Source: JANQPX01 sp039197065
Lineage (GTDB): Bacteria > Pseudomonadota > Alphaproteobacteria > Geminicoccales > Geminicoccaceae
Direction of reading: 5' to 3'
DNA: 64,000 nucleotides
Assembly (NCBI GenBank): GCA_039197065.1
Contig: JBCCUL010000007.1
Span: 239,700-303,699 of the forward strand
In this document: in pieces, positions 24,929-34,409 of the stretch
Numbering within the stretch: the stretch's first letter is position 1
Layout: each line of letters opens with the position of its first letter
Made by a program: the position numbers and the translations under genes
The notes under the pieces: model-generated
The model's input: only the letters and a program-made list of their open reading frames with translations
What the model was told of the DNA's origin: nothing
Database searches by the model: none

Positions 24929-26434
24929 ATGCCGCGCCGATCCCGTCGCCGAGATACCGAGTCTTTCGTGGCCGCACCGCCTACGGCCCCTCTGGGCGGG
25001 CGCTACGCGCCGCTCGGTGAGCGCGAGCAGGAACAGATTGTCGAGGCGGCGCTCATCATTCTGGAGCGGACGGGCATGGATCAATGTCCGCCGGATCTCG
25101 CCGGCCATGCCGTCGAGAAAGGAGCGAGGCTGCGCATCGATGGTCGTTTGTGCTTTCCGCGCGGGATGGTCGAGAACGCTATGTCTCGCGCGAAAAAGCG
25201 CGTGCAGCTTCCGGGCTTTGTCGATGACTTCGGCATTACAGTCGGCGGCGGGCATGTGCATATCGGCACGGGCGGGGCGGCGGTGACGGTGCTTGACGCC
25301 GACGGCCAAACCTTTCGCAACAGCACGCTCCTCGATCTCTACCGCCTGATGCAGATCGTCGGCCGTGGCGATCATATCCATTACGGCGTGCGCTCGGTCG
25401 TAGCGCGCGACATGCCAGCCCCCTTGGACCTCGACATCAACACCGCCTTCGCCTGCCTGAAGGCTTGTCCGAAGCCGATCGGCATCAGCTTCGACAACGC
25501 CGAACATCTCGTTCCCGTCGTCGCGATGTTCGATCAGGCGCTCGGCCAGGAGGGTGGGTTTCGCGCCCAGCCCTTCTGCTTTGCCGTGATCGTCCATGCC
25601 GTCTCGCCCCTTCGCTATGCGCCCGAAGGGCTCGCGACCATGCGGTGCGCCATCGAGGCCGGCATGCCGCTCCAGATCTGCACCGCAGCCCAGGCTGGTG
25701 CGACCAGCCCGGTAACGCTGGCGGGCGCCCTGGCGCAGGGGCTGGCTGAAGCACTGGCCGGTCTGATGATCGTCGATCTGATCGAGCCCGGAGCGCCCTG
25801 CATCTTCGCCTTCATGCCGTTCATCAGTGATCTGCGAACCGGCGCCATGACCGGTGGCAGCGGCGAGGCGGCTGTCGCCAATGCGGCGGCGGCGCAATTG
25901 CTCAGGCACCTCGAGCTGCCCTCGACCGTGGCCGCGGGCATGACCGATGCCAAAACCGCCGATGCGCAAGCCGGCTACGAGAAAGGCTATACCGTCGCCC
26001 TCGCCGCTCAGGCAGGCGCCGACATGATCAATCTTTCCGTCGGCATGCTCGGTTCGATCATGGCGGCATCCCCCGAAGCGCTGGTGATCGACGACGATAT
26101 GTGCGGCGCGATCCTGCGTTCGGTGCGCGGTATCGACATGCCTGAAGGGGCCATCGATCTCGACGTGATCGAGGCGGTCGCCGCCGGTCCCGGACATTAT
26201 CTCGGCGAAGCGCAGACGCTTGCCCTGATGAAGAGCGAATACGCCTATCCGCGTCTCGGCGACCGGCAGAGCATCGATGATTGGGTCGCGGACGGTGAAC
26301 GGACGATCTGGGATCGAGCGCGAGGGCGTGTCCGGGACATTTTGGCCGAGGCGTCTCACCATCTGCCGCCGGACCGCGAGGCCCTGATCCGCGAACGTTT
26401 CGACATCAAGCTCGACCTGGAATCCGCAGCATGA
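24929..26434 (+). CDS. Trimethylamine methyltransferase family protein (MttB-like, non-pyrrolysine)
   Basis: A 501-residue member of the MttB superfamily, reading through with no internal TAG, so it belongs to the non-pyrrolysine group that includes glycine betaine:corrinoid methyltransferases. Typical segments are LERTGMDQCPPD, GGGHVHIGTGG, MTDAKTADAQAGYEKG and AAGPGHYLGEAQTL. Start Met33 of the longer frame (24929) is most plausible. The last four bases (ATGA) overlap the next gene, an FAD-dependent demethylase, so the pair should act on one methylated amine. No corrinoid protein gene is in the window. Confidence 0.87.
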   Translation: MPRRSRRRDTESFVAAPPTAPLGGRYAPLGEREQEQIVEAALIILERTGMDQCPPDLAGHAVEKGARLRIDGRLCFPRGMVENAMSRAKKRVQLPGFVDDFGITVGGGHVHIGTGGAAVTVLDADGQTFRNSTLLDLYRLMQIVGRGDHIHYGVRSVVARDMPAPLDLDINTAFACLKACPKPIGISFDNAEHLVPVVAMFDQALGQEGGFRAQPFCFAVIVHAVSPLRYAPEGLATMRCAIEAGMPLQICTAAQAGATSPVTLAGALAQGLAEALAGLMIVDLIEPGAPCIFAFMPFISDLRTGAMTGGSGEAAVANAAAAQLLRHLELPSTVAAGMTDAKTADAQAGYEKGYTVALAAQAGADMINLSVGMLGSIMAASPEALVIDDDMCGAILRSVRGIDMPEGAIDLDVIEAVAAGPGHYLGEAQTLALMKSEYAYPRLGDRQSIDDWVADGERTIWDRARGRVRDILAEASHHLPPDREALIRERFDIKLDLESAA

Positions 26435-28857
26435 AGACCCACGCCCGCGTCGTCATCATCGGCGGCGGCGCCGTCGGCGCCTCGATCCTCTACTATCTGG
26501 CGCGTGCCGGCGTGACCGACACGCTGCTGTTGGAGCGGGACGAACTGACCTCCGGCTCCACCTGGCATGCCGCCGGCAATATCCCGACCTACGCCACCTC
26601 CTGGCTCGGCATGCGCGCCGGAAACTACGCATGGTCGCTCTATAAGGATCTGGCCGAGGCGGTCGACAGCCCAATCACCTACCGTCACACCAAGGCCTTC
26701 TGGCCGGCGCACACGCCTGAACGCATGGACCTGTTTCGCCATCTTTGCGGCGTGTCCCGAAGTGCGGGCTTCGATCTGCACATGCTGAGCCCCGCCGAGA
26801 TGGACGCCATGCACCCCTTCTGGCAGCCGGACGATACGGTGCTCGGCGGCATCTGCGATCCCTATGAGGGCGACATCGACCCGAGCCAGCTCACCCAGGC
26901 CCTCGCCAAAGGGGCGCGGGCGCTCGGCGCCGAAATTGTGCGCTTCTCACCGGTCACCGCGATCGAGCGCTTGGCGTCCGGCGAATGGCGGGTGAACAGC
27001 GCCAAGGGGTCGGTAATCGCGGAAATCGTGATCAACGCCGCCGGCTTCCATGGCCGACGCGTCGCCGCACTGGCTGGACTGGACGTGCCGGTCGTCACCC
27101 TCGAACACCAATATCTGGTGACCGAACCGGTGGCGGCGCTGGACGAGCACACCGACCTCTTTCCGCTGGTGCGCGATCCTGACATCCGCTTCTATCTCCG
27201 GCGTGAGCGAAACGCCTTCCTCCTCGGCTCCTACGCCCATGCCGGCCACCCCGCCTGGGGGGGCGGTCCGCCCCCGGATGACTTTGCTCATCAACTTTTT
27301 CCGGACAGCGTCGACGACATCCTGGACGTGCTGGAAGCGACCATCACCCATGTCCCACTGCTCGCCGAGGCGGGCGCCCAGCGCTTCGTCAACGGCCCGA
27401 TCGCCTATGCGCCGGACGCGCTCCCCCTGGTCGGGCCCGCGGCGGGCGTCCCGAACTTTTACCACGCCACCGGTGTGCAGATCGGCATTACCCATTCGGC
27501 GGCGATCGGCAAGGCGATGGCCGAGTGGATCACTGAGGGCGAGACAGAATGGGACCTCGCCGCCTGGGACCCGCGCCGCTTTGGGGCTTGGGCCACGCCG
27601 GGCTATACAAGCGCGCGCGCCTCGGAACACTACGATCTGCAATATGCCATTACCTTCCCGCATCGCCTGCTGCAATCGGGTCGCCCGGTGCAGCAAACTC
27701 CGCTCTATGAGACGCTAACCGGCAAGGGTGCTGTGATGGGCCAGATCGCCGGCTGGGAGCGCGCGTTCTGGTTCGAGACCGAAACGGTCAGGGACATCGG
27801 CGAGAGTGGTCTCAGCTTCCATGACGAGCCCTGGCATGCGGCCGTCGAGCGCGAATGCGAGACAGTGCGCGATGCGCTCGGCGTCATGGACCACGGCGGC
27901 TTTACCAAGTTCGTTGTCGAGGGGCCGGAAGCGAGGGCTTACCTCGAAAGGGTTTTTTGCAACACCATACCCAAGCCCGGCCGGCTTCGCCTCGGCTATA
28001 TGCTCACCCCGAAAGGCTGCCTCTGGTCGGAGGCGACGATTGCCTGCCTCGCCGAGGACAGATTCCTCCTTTGCGGACCGACCCTCGCCGATCTCCGCGA
28101 TTTCGACTGGCTGTCCGCGCATCTCCCCGATCAGGGTGTCACCCTTCGCCGCGGTTATGCCCATGACGCCGCCCTCATGGTGATGGGGCCAAAATCGCGC
28201 AACGTGCTCTCCCGCCTCACCGATGCCGACCTCTGCGCCAAGGCAGCTCCTTGGCTCTCGGTCAGCGAGATCGAGATCGCCGGAGCAACAGTCACCGCGA
28301 TGCGGGTTTCCTATGTCGGCGAGCTCGGCTGGGAACTGCATCTGGCATCCGCTGATCTGGTGACCGTCTACGAGGCGATTATGGCGGAGGGACAGGCCTT
28401 GGGCGTCTGCAACTTCGGCTCCTACGCACTGAACGCCATGCGTATCGAGAAGGGTTATCATGCCTGGGGGGCAGACTTCGGAACCGAATACACCCTGTTC
28501 GATGCCGGTCTCAGCCGCTTCGTCAGCATGAACAAGGGCGATTTCATCGGCCGTTCGATGGTCGAGAAACAGGAGCGCGCCGTCGCGGAATGGGAATGGG
28601 TCGGTCTAGAGATCGAGAAACCGACGCCGGATCCCCTGGCTTCGGACCCAATCGTCAAGGACGGCGGTTGGATCGGCTACGTCACCTCGGCAAGCCGCGG
28701 TTTCCGCACCGGCAAGACGCTGGCGCTTGGCTACGTCAAAGCCGGCACACTCGCCATGGGCGAGCGCGCTTTGGTCACCGTGCTTGGCAAGGACCGGGCG
28801 GCACGCCGCCATGATCCGCATGTCTACGATCCTGGAAACACGCGTCTCAAGGCTTGA
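26431..28857 (+). CDS. Dimethylglycine/sarcosine dehydrogenase-like protein (FAD + GcvT domains)
   Basis: An 808-residue two-part enzyme. Residues 1-390 are a DAO-type FAD oxidoreductase starting RVVIIGGGAVGASILYYLA; STWHAAG carries His46, the residue that binds FAD covalently in dimethylglycine dehydrogenase. From about residue 430 come the aminomethyltransferase (GcvT) domains, with GVMDHGGFTKFVVEGPEA, RVSYVGELGWELH and NAMRIEKGYHAWGADF. Such enzymes demethylate N-methylglycines and pass formaldehyde-level carbon to tetrahydrofolate. Translation is coupled to mttB by an ATGA overlap. Confidence 0.92.
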   Translation: MKTHARVVIIGGGAVGASILYYLARAGVTDTLLLERDELTSGSTWHAAGNIPTYATSWLGMRAGNYAWSLYKDLAEAVDSPITYRHTKAFWPAHTPERMDLFRHLCGVSRSAGFDLHMLSPAEMDAMHPFWQPDDTVLGGICDPYEGDIDPSQLTQALAKGARALGAEIVRFSPVTAIERLASGEWRVNSAKGSVIAEIVINAAGFHGRRVAALAGLDVPVVTLEHQYLVTEPVAALDEHTDLFPLVRDPDIRFYLRRERNAFLLGSYAHAGHPAWGGGPPPDDFAHQLFPDSVDDILDVLEATITHVPLLAEAGAQRFVNGPIAYAPDALPLVGPAAGVPNFYHATGVQIGITHSAAIGKAMAEWITEGETEWDLAAWDPRRFGAWATPGYTSARASEHYDLQYAITFPHRLLQSGRPVQQTPLYETLTGKGAVMGQIAGWERAFWFETETVRDIGESGLSFHDEPWHAAVERECETVRDALGVMDHGGFTKFVVEGPEARAYLERVFCNTIPKPGRLRLGYMLTPKGCLWSEATIACLAEDRFLLCGPTLADLRDFDWLSAHLPDQGVTLRRGYAHDAALMVMGPKSRNVLSRLTDADLCAKAAPWLSVSEIEIAGATVTAMRVSYVGELGWELHLASADLVTVYEAIMAEGQALGVCNFGSYALNAMRIEKGYHAWGADFGTEYTLFDAGLSRFVSMNKGDFIGRSMVEKQERAVAEWEWVGLEIEKPTPDPLASDPIVKDGGWIGYVTSASRGFRTGKTLALGYVKAGTLAMGERALVTVLGKDRAARRHDPHVYDPGNTRLKA

Positions 28858-28865
28858 GGTTTTTT
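28846..28865 (+). terminator. Possible intrinsic terminator of the mttB-dehydrogenase operon
   Basis: CTCAA-GGC-TTGAG followed by G and six T, overlapping the TGA stop of the dehydrogenase gene. The stem is only 5 bp, so support is moderate. The remaining 270 bp before the next gene hold no convincing gene. Confidence 0.45.
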
Positions 28866-29138
28866 GGCCGAACAGGTTCTGGCCGTTGACGATCTAAGGC
28901 TCACACTCGGTCCCTTGGCTCGTTACAGACGTCGTCCAGTAGAGCCGGTTGCGTCGGCAATCTGGCCCTCTTCGATGATCGGAGGCGGTGCTGCCGGTCC
29001 TGCTGCCGCGTCGCCTCGATCGATGGCGCTGCTGTCATCTCACCTCTTACATCTTCGTCTCCAATGAACCTACTTCCGACTGTGCTGAGGCATAATCTCG
29101 TTTATTGTCGATTTTGTTGAATTTTTTTCAGGCAGGCC

Positions 29139-30086
29139 ATGCGCAATCCCATCCTCGATATCAAGCATCTGCAGATGATCCGCGCCATCGGCCGTACCGG
29201 GCGGGTGGTGGATGCCTCGGATGAGCTTGGACTTACGCCTTCCGCTTTGTCTCATCGGATCAAGGAAGCCGAACGGCGTCTCGGCGTGCTGCTGTTCGAG
29301 CGGATGCACAAGCGACTGCGCATGACGGCTGCCGCCGAATATCTCGCTAACGTCAGCGAGCGCATGCTGCACGAACTCGTTCTCGTCGAGGACGACGTTC
29401 GTCGCATGAATGCGGGCGTCGACCACGTGGTCCGCCTCGCGATCGAGGCCTATAGCTGCTATCATTGGTTTCCGGCTTTCCTCGACATGTTTCGGCGTCA
29501 AGCCGAACGCATCGACATTCAGGTCATGTCGGGGATTGGCCAGGACACCAGCAGCGCGCTGCTCAATCGCCATGTCGACGTGGTGATCGTGTCGGGCGAG
29601 GAGGCTCCTCCCAACACCCGGTATTTTCCGCTCTTTGATGATCCGCTGGTCTTCATCTGCGCGCCGAGCCATCCGCTGGGCCAGCTTGACCGCATTCACG
29701 CCCGGGACATCGAGGGACAGAGTTTCATCACCTATGCCAAAGTTCCCGAACCCGATCGCGAGTTCGCGCGACTCTTCCGCCCCGAAGGCCGCTATCCGCG
29801 CTGGTCGGCGACGTTGGAGATTCCCGAAGCCATCGTCGAACTCGTGGCTGCAGATCAGGGCACGAGCATTCTCGCATCCTGGGCCATGGAACCGCATGTC
29901 AAACTCGGACGCATCCTCGCCAAACCCCTCGCATCCGGCGGCATCGACGTCAAATGGGGCTGCCGGATCAGAGCCGACGACCCTGAGGGCGGCCCCGTCG
30001 CCAACGTCGCCGACGCGCTCAAAGCCTGGTTTTCAGAGAACAAATGTCGGGCCGATCAACCCGCAGTCAATCGAACGACACGGTAG
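29139..30086 (+). CDS. LysR-family transcriptional regulator (MetR-like)
   Basis: A 315-residue LysR protein with HTH GRVVDASDELGLTPSALSHRIKEAERRLG followed by the effector domain (VVRLAIEAYSCYHWFPAFLDMF). The N-terminus and YSCYHWFPAF resemble MetR, which senses homocysteine; that would fit regulation of one-carbon or methyl metabolism by the upstream mttB/demethylase genes. It is convergent with the AraC gene at 30138. The target is not certain. Confidence 0.87.
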   Translation: MRNPILDIKHLQMIRAIGRTGRVVDASDELGLTPSALSHRIKEAERRLGVLLFERMHKRLRMTAAAEYLANVSERMLHELVLVEDDVRRMNAGVDHVVRLAIEAYSCYHWFPAFLDMFRRQAERIDIQVMSGIGQDTSSALLNRHVDVVIVSGEEAPPNTRYFPLFDDPLVFICAPSHPLGQLDRIHARDIEGQSFITYAKVPEPDREFARLFRPEGRYPRWSATLEIPEAIVELVAADQGTSILASWAMEPHVKLGRILAKPLASGGIDVKWGCRIRADDPEGGPVANVADALKAWFSENKCRADQPAVNRTTR

Positions 30087-30137
30087 ATGCCAATGCTGCT
30101 GATCGCGGTAATGGAGGACGTCCGTTGTGGATCAGTC

Positions 30138-31058
30138 TCAACGCAATCTCATGTTCGCATAGTGCTTGCGCAGCATATTTGGTGACAGGCCGTAAGCGGA
30201 CTTGAAGTGTTCGTAGAACTGGCTGACCGATGAAAAACCGGAATTCTCGGCTACAGTCGCTATGGCCGCAGAACTCTCAATCAACAGGGCGCGGGCACGG
30301 ATCAGGCGCATGCGGATGGTGAAGCGCTTGATCGGGATGCGCATGACATTCGAGAACAGGGACGCCGCGTAGTTCTCATGAAGCCCGGTTACGGCCGCGA
30401 CATCGGCATTGGTGAGCGGGTCCTCAAGGTGCTCGAGAATGAAACGCACCATGTCGACCACATGACCGATATTGGCGGAGGAAATCGATCGGCCCTCCGA
30501 TGAGTGCGTGATGGGCTCACGCAGCCAATCGATGTCGCCGACCAGCGCTCTCCTTAGAATGGCATTCAACTCCATGCGCATGATCTCGATCTTTTCAAAA
30601 TCGTTCGAACGGTAATCCTCATACCATCGCTGAATTTGACTGCGATTGCAGAGCGTTGCGGGCAGCAGACCGATGGCGCCTCCGAGAAGAGCGACTTGCA
30701 TGGCGGAGATGTGCGGCAGGAACAGAAAGCTGTCGACCGGAATGTAGATATTCGCGAGCTCCGGGGCTTCGTCGCCCAGTGGCGAAACGGAGATCAATTG
30801 GTGGGGAACGCCGGCCCAGAAGATGATCATCTGGCTCGCCGGCACGTCCACGCGATCGCCGTCAAAATCATAGGTCATCGAGGCGCCGGTCAGATAGTTG
30901 ACCTCCACATGCCCATGCCAATGGGGGGCTGTCATCGGCGTCGGTGCGAACCGCCGCATGCCGAAGCGGCCAAACGCACGATCGACGGCGTAGAAATGCC
31001 GCTCATGGCTGGGCACGCTGGCCGTAAGATCACGGCTTCGAGGTGTTTGCTCCTCCAT
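30138..31058 (-). CDS. AraC-family regulator, MelR/AgpT-like
   Basis: A 306-residue regulator. The N-terminal cupin (TAPHWHGHVEVNYLTGASMTYDFDG) senses the inducer; the C-terminal double HTH includes ADVAAVTGLHENYAASLFSN and IATVAENSGFSSVSQFYEHFKSAYG. The H-W-H-G-H-V-E-V-N-Y pattern is that of melibiose-type regulators. It is divergent from the alpha-galactoside operon, as is usual for an activator of such genes. Confidence 0.88.
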   Translation of the reverse strand: MEEQTPRSRDLTASVPSHERHFYAVDRAFGRFGMRRFAPTPMTAPHWHGHVEVNYLTGASMTYDFDGDRVDVPASQMIIFWAGVPHQLISVSPLGDEAPELANIYIPVDSFLFLPHISAMQVALLGGAIGLLPATLCNRSQIQRWYEDYRSNDFEKIEIMRMELNAILRRALVGDIDWLREPITHSSEGRSISSANIGHVVDMVRFILEHLEDPLTNADVAAVTGLHENYAASLFSNVMRIPIKRFTIRMRLIRARALLIESSAAIATVAENSGFSSVSQFYEHFKSAYGLSPNMLRKHYANMRLR

Positions 31059-31222
31059 GGCGAAATCACCCTATCTTAGAAATCCGGAAGAATATTTGTG
31101 GTTTCGATATTGCTGTCCAATCACAAATAGCGCGAGTCTGAACATAGTGTGTAGGCCCCGACTCGTTCCATCGTGGGCCACCCGGATCGTTTGAAAAAGA
31201 AAAGGGACAGGGAGACTTCGTT

Positions 31223-33301
31223 ATGAAACAGTTATCGCGTGCTGCCGCCACGGCGCTTTTGGTCGGTGCGCCCGCATCCGCCGTGAACGCCGACATGATG
31301 TCGCCGACCACGCCGCCGGAGCCCGCCAATTTTGCCGCGCAGCAGGAGCCGATTTTCGTCAACCGCTCCGACATCCAGGAATACCGAGCACTCGACACCT
31401 ACGTCGAACCCGACTTCGTCAAGGCGTTCGTCGATGCTGGCAAGCTGCCGCCGGTCGGCGAGCGCCTGCCGAGCGAGCCCCTGGTCTACAAGACCGGCAA
31501 CATGCCCGACGGTGTCGGTGCTTATGGCGGCGTGATGCGCCATGTGATCGGTGGTCGCCCCGAGGGCTGGAATTATCTTGGCGGACAATCCCAGGGTTGG
31601 GGCGGCATCGACATCGGCATGTACGAATGTCTGACCCGCACCGGGCCGCTCTTCATGGTCAACCCCGACGATCTCCAGCCCATGCCCAACCTCGCAAAGT
31701 CATGGGCATGGTCCGATGACGGCAAGACCTTGACCGTCGATCTGATCGAGGGCGCCAGATGGTCGGACGGCGATCCGTTCGATACGGAGGACATCGCCTT
31801 CTATTGGGACGACGTTATCATGGACCCTGAGGTGGTGCCGTTGAACGGCGCCAGCCAGGCGACTTACGCCGATGGCGTCCTCACGGTGACCGGTCCCTAC
31901 ACATTCGAGCTCAGCTTCGACAGTCCTTTCCCGGAATCGGTGCTGTATGCGATGGCCTATGGTCATTTCTGTCCTGGGCCGAGCCACGTGCTCAAGCCTC
32001 ACCACCCCAATCATGGCGGCGAGAGCTACGACGCCTTCCGCAACGCTTTTCCGACGGAACAAATGGGCTTCCCGGTGCTGGGGGCCTGGGTGCCGGTTGA
32101 ATACCGCTCCGACGATATTATCGTTCTGCGCCGAAACCCCTACTACTGGAAGGTGGACGAAGAGGGCCAGCAGCTGCCTTACCTTAACGAGGTTCACTAC
32201 CGCCTTTCGACCTGGGCCGACCGTGACGTGCAGGCCGTGGCCGGGACGGGCGACTTCTCGAACCTGGAACAGGCGGAAAATTATGTGGAAAGCCTGAAGA
32301 AGGCCGCCGATGCGAGCGCGCCGGCGCGTCTTGCCTTCGGTCCACGCACGATCAGCTACTCGATCTATCCGAACCTTTCCGGCAATGGCTGGGGTGAGCC
32401 AGATGATCGCGCGCAGGCTGTTCGCGAGCTGAACCGCGATGCGGACTGGCGCATGGGCATTTCCTACGCCATCGACCGCCAGCGTCTCGGCGAGAGCCTG
32501 GTCAAAGGGCCCTTCACGGTTCCCTATCCTGGCGGCCTGCTTCCTGGCACGTCCTTCTATGATGCGGACAGCACCGTCTACTATCCGTATTCGATCGAGA
32601 CGGCGAAGGCCCATTTCGAGAAGGCGGGCCTTAGCGATACGGATGGCGATGGTTTCTACAACTGGCCGGAAGGTTCGTCCGCTGGTGACGGCAACGTCAA
32701 TGTCACCATCCTGCACACCAACGACTATCAGACGGACAAAAACCTCGCCGAAGGTGTGGTCGCCATGCTGGAGGACGTGGGGATCAGTGCGACGGTGAAC
32801 TCGCTCTCCAATAACGACCGCGATGCGGCGCGCGACTCGGGACGCTTTGATTTCAACCTGATCCGCAACGACAAGGAGCTGATCACGGTTGTCCAGAATA
32901 CCGCTCAGCTCGCACCGGTCGGACCGAATTCAGCGCGCAACAGCCACAAGGCCAATGCCGCTGGCGAGCTTGACCTGCTGCCGTTCGAACAGGAAATGGT
33001 CGATGCGCTCAACGCCTTCATCAGCTCCCGTGACGCCGATGAGCGCATTGCGTTGATGCAGACGTTCCAGAAGCTCTACACCGAAAACCTCTACGGCATC
33101 GGTCTTACCGCCTATCCGGGAGCGCTCATCATCAACAAGCGTTTCGCCAACATCCCCGCAGGGGCGCCGATCTTCATGTACAACTGGGCGGAGGACAACA
33201 TCATCCGCGAGCGGGTGTATGTGCCGGCCGACGCTCAGCAGGACTATGAACTGCATCCGGGCACCCTTCCCTCCGCCAACGGTCCGATGAGCGCGAGCTG
33301 A
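31223..33301 (+). CDS. ABC transporter periplasmic binding protein, AgpA-like (SBP family 5)
   Basis: A 692-residue family-5 solute-binding protein with signal MKQLSRAAATALLVGAPASA. Typical segments are WSDDGKTLTVDLIEGARWSDGDPFDTEDIAFYWDD (around 170-205) and VPVEYRSDDIIVLRRNPYYWKVDEEG. Long proteins of this Dpp-like type bind alpha-galactosides in rhizobia (AgpA), and the downstream GH4 enzymes support an oligosaccharide ligand here rather than a peptide. A strong hairpin follows the gene, so it can be made in excess over the permeases. Confidence 0.88.
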   Translation: MKQLSRAAATALLVGAPASAVNADMMSPTTPPEPANFAAQQEPIFVNRSDIQEYRALDTYVEPDFVKAFVDAGKLPPVGERLPSEPLVYKTGNMPDGVGAYGGVMRHVIGGRPEGWNYLGGQSQGWGGIDIGMYECLTRTGPLFMVNPDDLQPMPNLAKSWAWSDDGKTLTVDLIEGARWSDGDPFDTEDIAFYWDDVIMDPEVVPLNGASQATYADGVLTVTGPYTFELSFDSPFPESVLYAMAYGHFCPGPSHVLKPHHPNHGGESYDAFRNAFPTEQMGFPVLGAWVPVEYRSDDIIVLRRNPYYWKVDEEGQQLPYLNEVHYRLSTWADRDVQAVAGTGDFSNLEQAENYVESLKKAADASAPARLAFGPRTISYSIYPNLSGNGWGEPDDRAQAVRELNRDADWRMGISYAIDRQRLGESLVKGPFTVPYPGGLLPGTSFYDADSTVYYPYSIETAKAHFEKAGLSDTDGDGFYNWPEGSSAGDGNVNVTILHTNDYQTDKNLAEGVVAMLEDVGISATVNSLSNNDRDAARDSGRFDFNLIRNDKELITVVQNTAQLAPVGPNSARNSHKANAAGELDLLPFEQEMVDALNAFISSRDADERIALMQTFQKLYTENLYGIGLTAYPGALIINKRFANIPAGAPIFMYNWAEDNIIRERVYVPADAQQDYELHPGTLPSANGPMSAS

Positions 33302-33319
33302 TCAGATAGCCTTCCGTAG

Positions 33320-33353
33320 CAGCGGGCGAGGGCTTGCAACCTCTCGCCCGCTG
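33320..33353 (+). terminator. Intra-operon hairpin after the binding-protein gene
   Basis: An 11-bp perfect stem (33320-33330 with 33343-33353; arm CAGCGGGCGAG) around a 12-nt loop, between the binding-protein and first permease genes. With no T-run it probably stabilises the upstream mRNA end or partly stops transcription. Confidence 0.6.
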
Positions 33354-33383
33354 TGCGGCTAACGGACAGCAGCGCGGATCGAC

Positions 33384-34409
33384 ATGATCAGGTTCCTCAC
33401 GATACGCATTCTGCAGGCCATCCCGGTGCTGTTCATCATGAGCGTGATCACCTTCACGATCATCAATGCGCCGCCGGGCGACTATGCGGACTACATTCGC
33501 GGCAACATGATCAGCCAGGGAGGTGCTTCGCTCGAGACAGCCACTGCTGCGGCGGAAGCCTACCGGGAACGTCATGGGCTGAATGATCCGATCTACATTC
33601 AGTATCTCCGTTGGATCGGCGGCATCCTCTTCGAAGGCAATTTCGGACACTCCTTCTTCTACAACAAGCCGGTAGCCGATGTTGTCGCCGAACGCCTGCC
33701 GGCGACCATCGCAATCGCGCTTGTCTGCCATTTCTTCGCATCCCTCTTCGGCATCAGCTTCGGCATCCTGGCGGCGACCCGACAGTATAGCTGGACCGAT
33801 ACGTTCCTATCGTTCGTCGCTTTCATGGGCATGACGATCCCGCGCTTCCTCCTCGCCTTGATCATCCTCTACATCCTGGCCTTCCAGTTGAACGTCCAGG
33901 AACTCGGCAGCTTCTATTCCTCACGTTACGGCGGCCAGCCGTTCTGGCTCGGCTGGTTCGATTTCAATTGGGCCAAGCTCTGGAATTTGATCCAGCATGT
34001 CTGGCCGGTCATCTTCATCGCGACCTTTGGCGGGCTCGCCTACAACATGCGCGTGATGCGCGGCAACCTGCTCGACACGCTGAATGCCCAATATGTTGAA
34101 GCGGCGCGCGCCAAGGGCCTCTCGGAGGGCGCCGTCGTGATGAAGCACGCCGTGCCCAACGCGCTCCATCCGCTCGTCGCCTATCAGGGTGTGATCATGC
34201 CCTATATGCTGACCGGCGAGATCGAGGTCGCCATCGTGTTCGGCCTCGCCACGGTCGGCCCGGCGATCGTCGGCTCGATGAGCATCGGCGACGTCTACGT
34301 GACGGCCACCTTGCTTTTGGTGCTCGGCGCAACGCTGATCATCGGCAACATCATCGCCGACATGATGCTTGCTCTGCTCGACCCGCGCATTCGTGTGGGC
34401 AATGACTGA
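33384..34409 (+). CDS. ABC transporter permease, DppB/AgpB-like
   Basis: A 341-residue inner-membrane permease. It opens IRFLTIRILQAIPVLFIMSVITF, as in DppB-type proteins, and contains the EAA cytoplasmic loop YVEAARAKGLSEGAVVMKHAVPNA that docks on the ATPase. Its stop shares a base with the next start codon (34409). Confidence 0.92.
   Translation: MIRFLTIRILQAIPVLFIMSVITFTIINAPPGDYADYIRGNMISQGGASLETATAAAEAYRERHGLNDPIYIQYLRWIGGILFEGNFGHSFFYNKPVADVVAERLPATIAIALVCHFFASLFGISFGILAATRQYSWTDTFLSFVAFMGMTIPRFLLALIILYILAFQLNVQELGSFYSSRYGGQPFWLGWFDFNWAKLWNLIQHVWPVIFIATFGGLAYNMRVMRGNLLDTLNAQYVEAARAKGLSEGAVVMKHAVPNALHPLVAYQGVIMPYMLTGEIEVAIVFGLATVGPAIVGSMSIGDVYVTATLLLVLGATLIIGNIIADMMLALLDPRIRVGND

Noticed and set aside
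24929..26434. Pyrrolysine-containing trimethylamine methyltransferase
   Set aside because: The frame is continuous with no internal TAG, and no pyrrolysine genes are present.
28864..29067. 67-codon frame after the dehydrogenase gene
   Set aside because: Begins in the T-run of the putative terminator, low complexity, no family similarity beyond a vague ABC-like opening.
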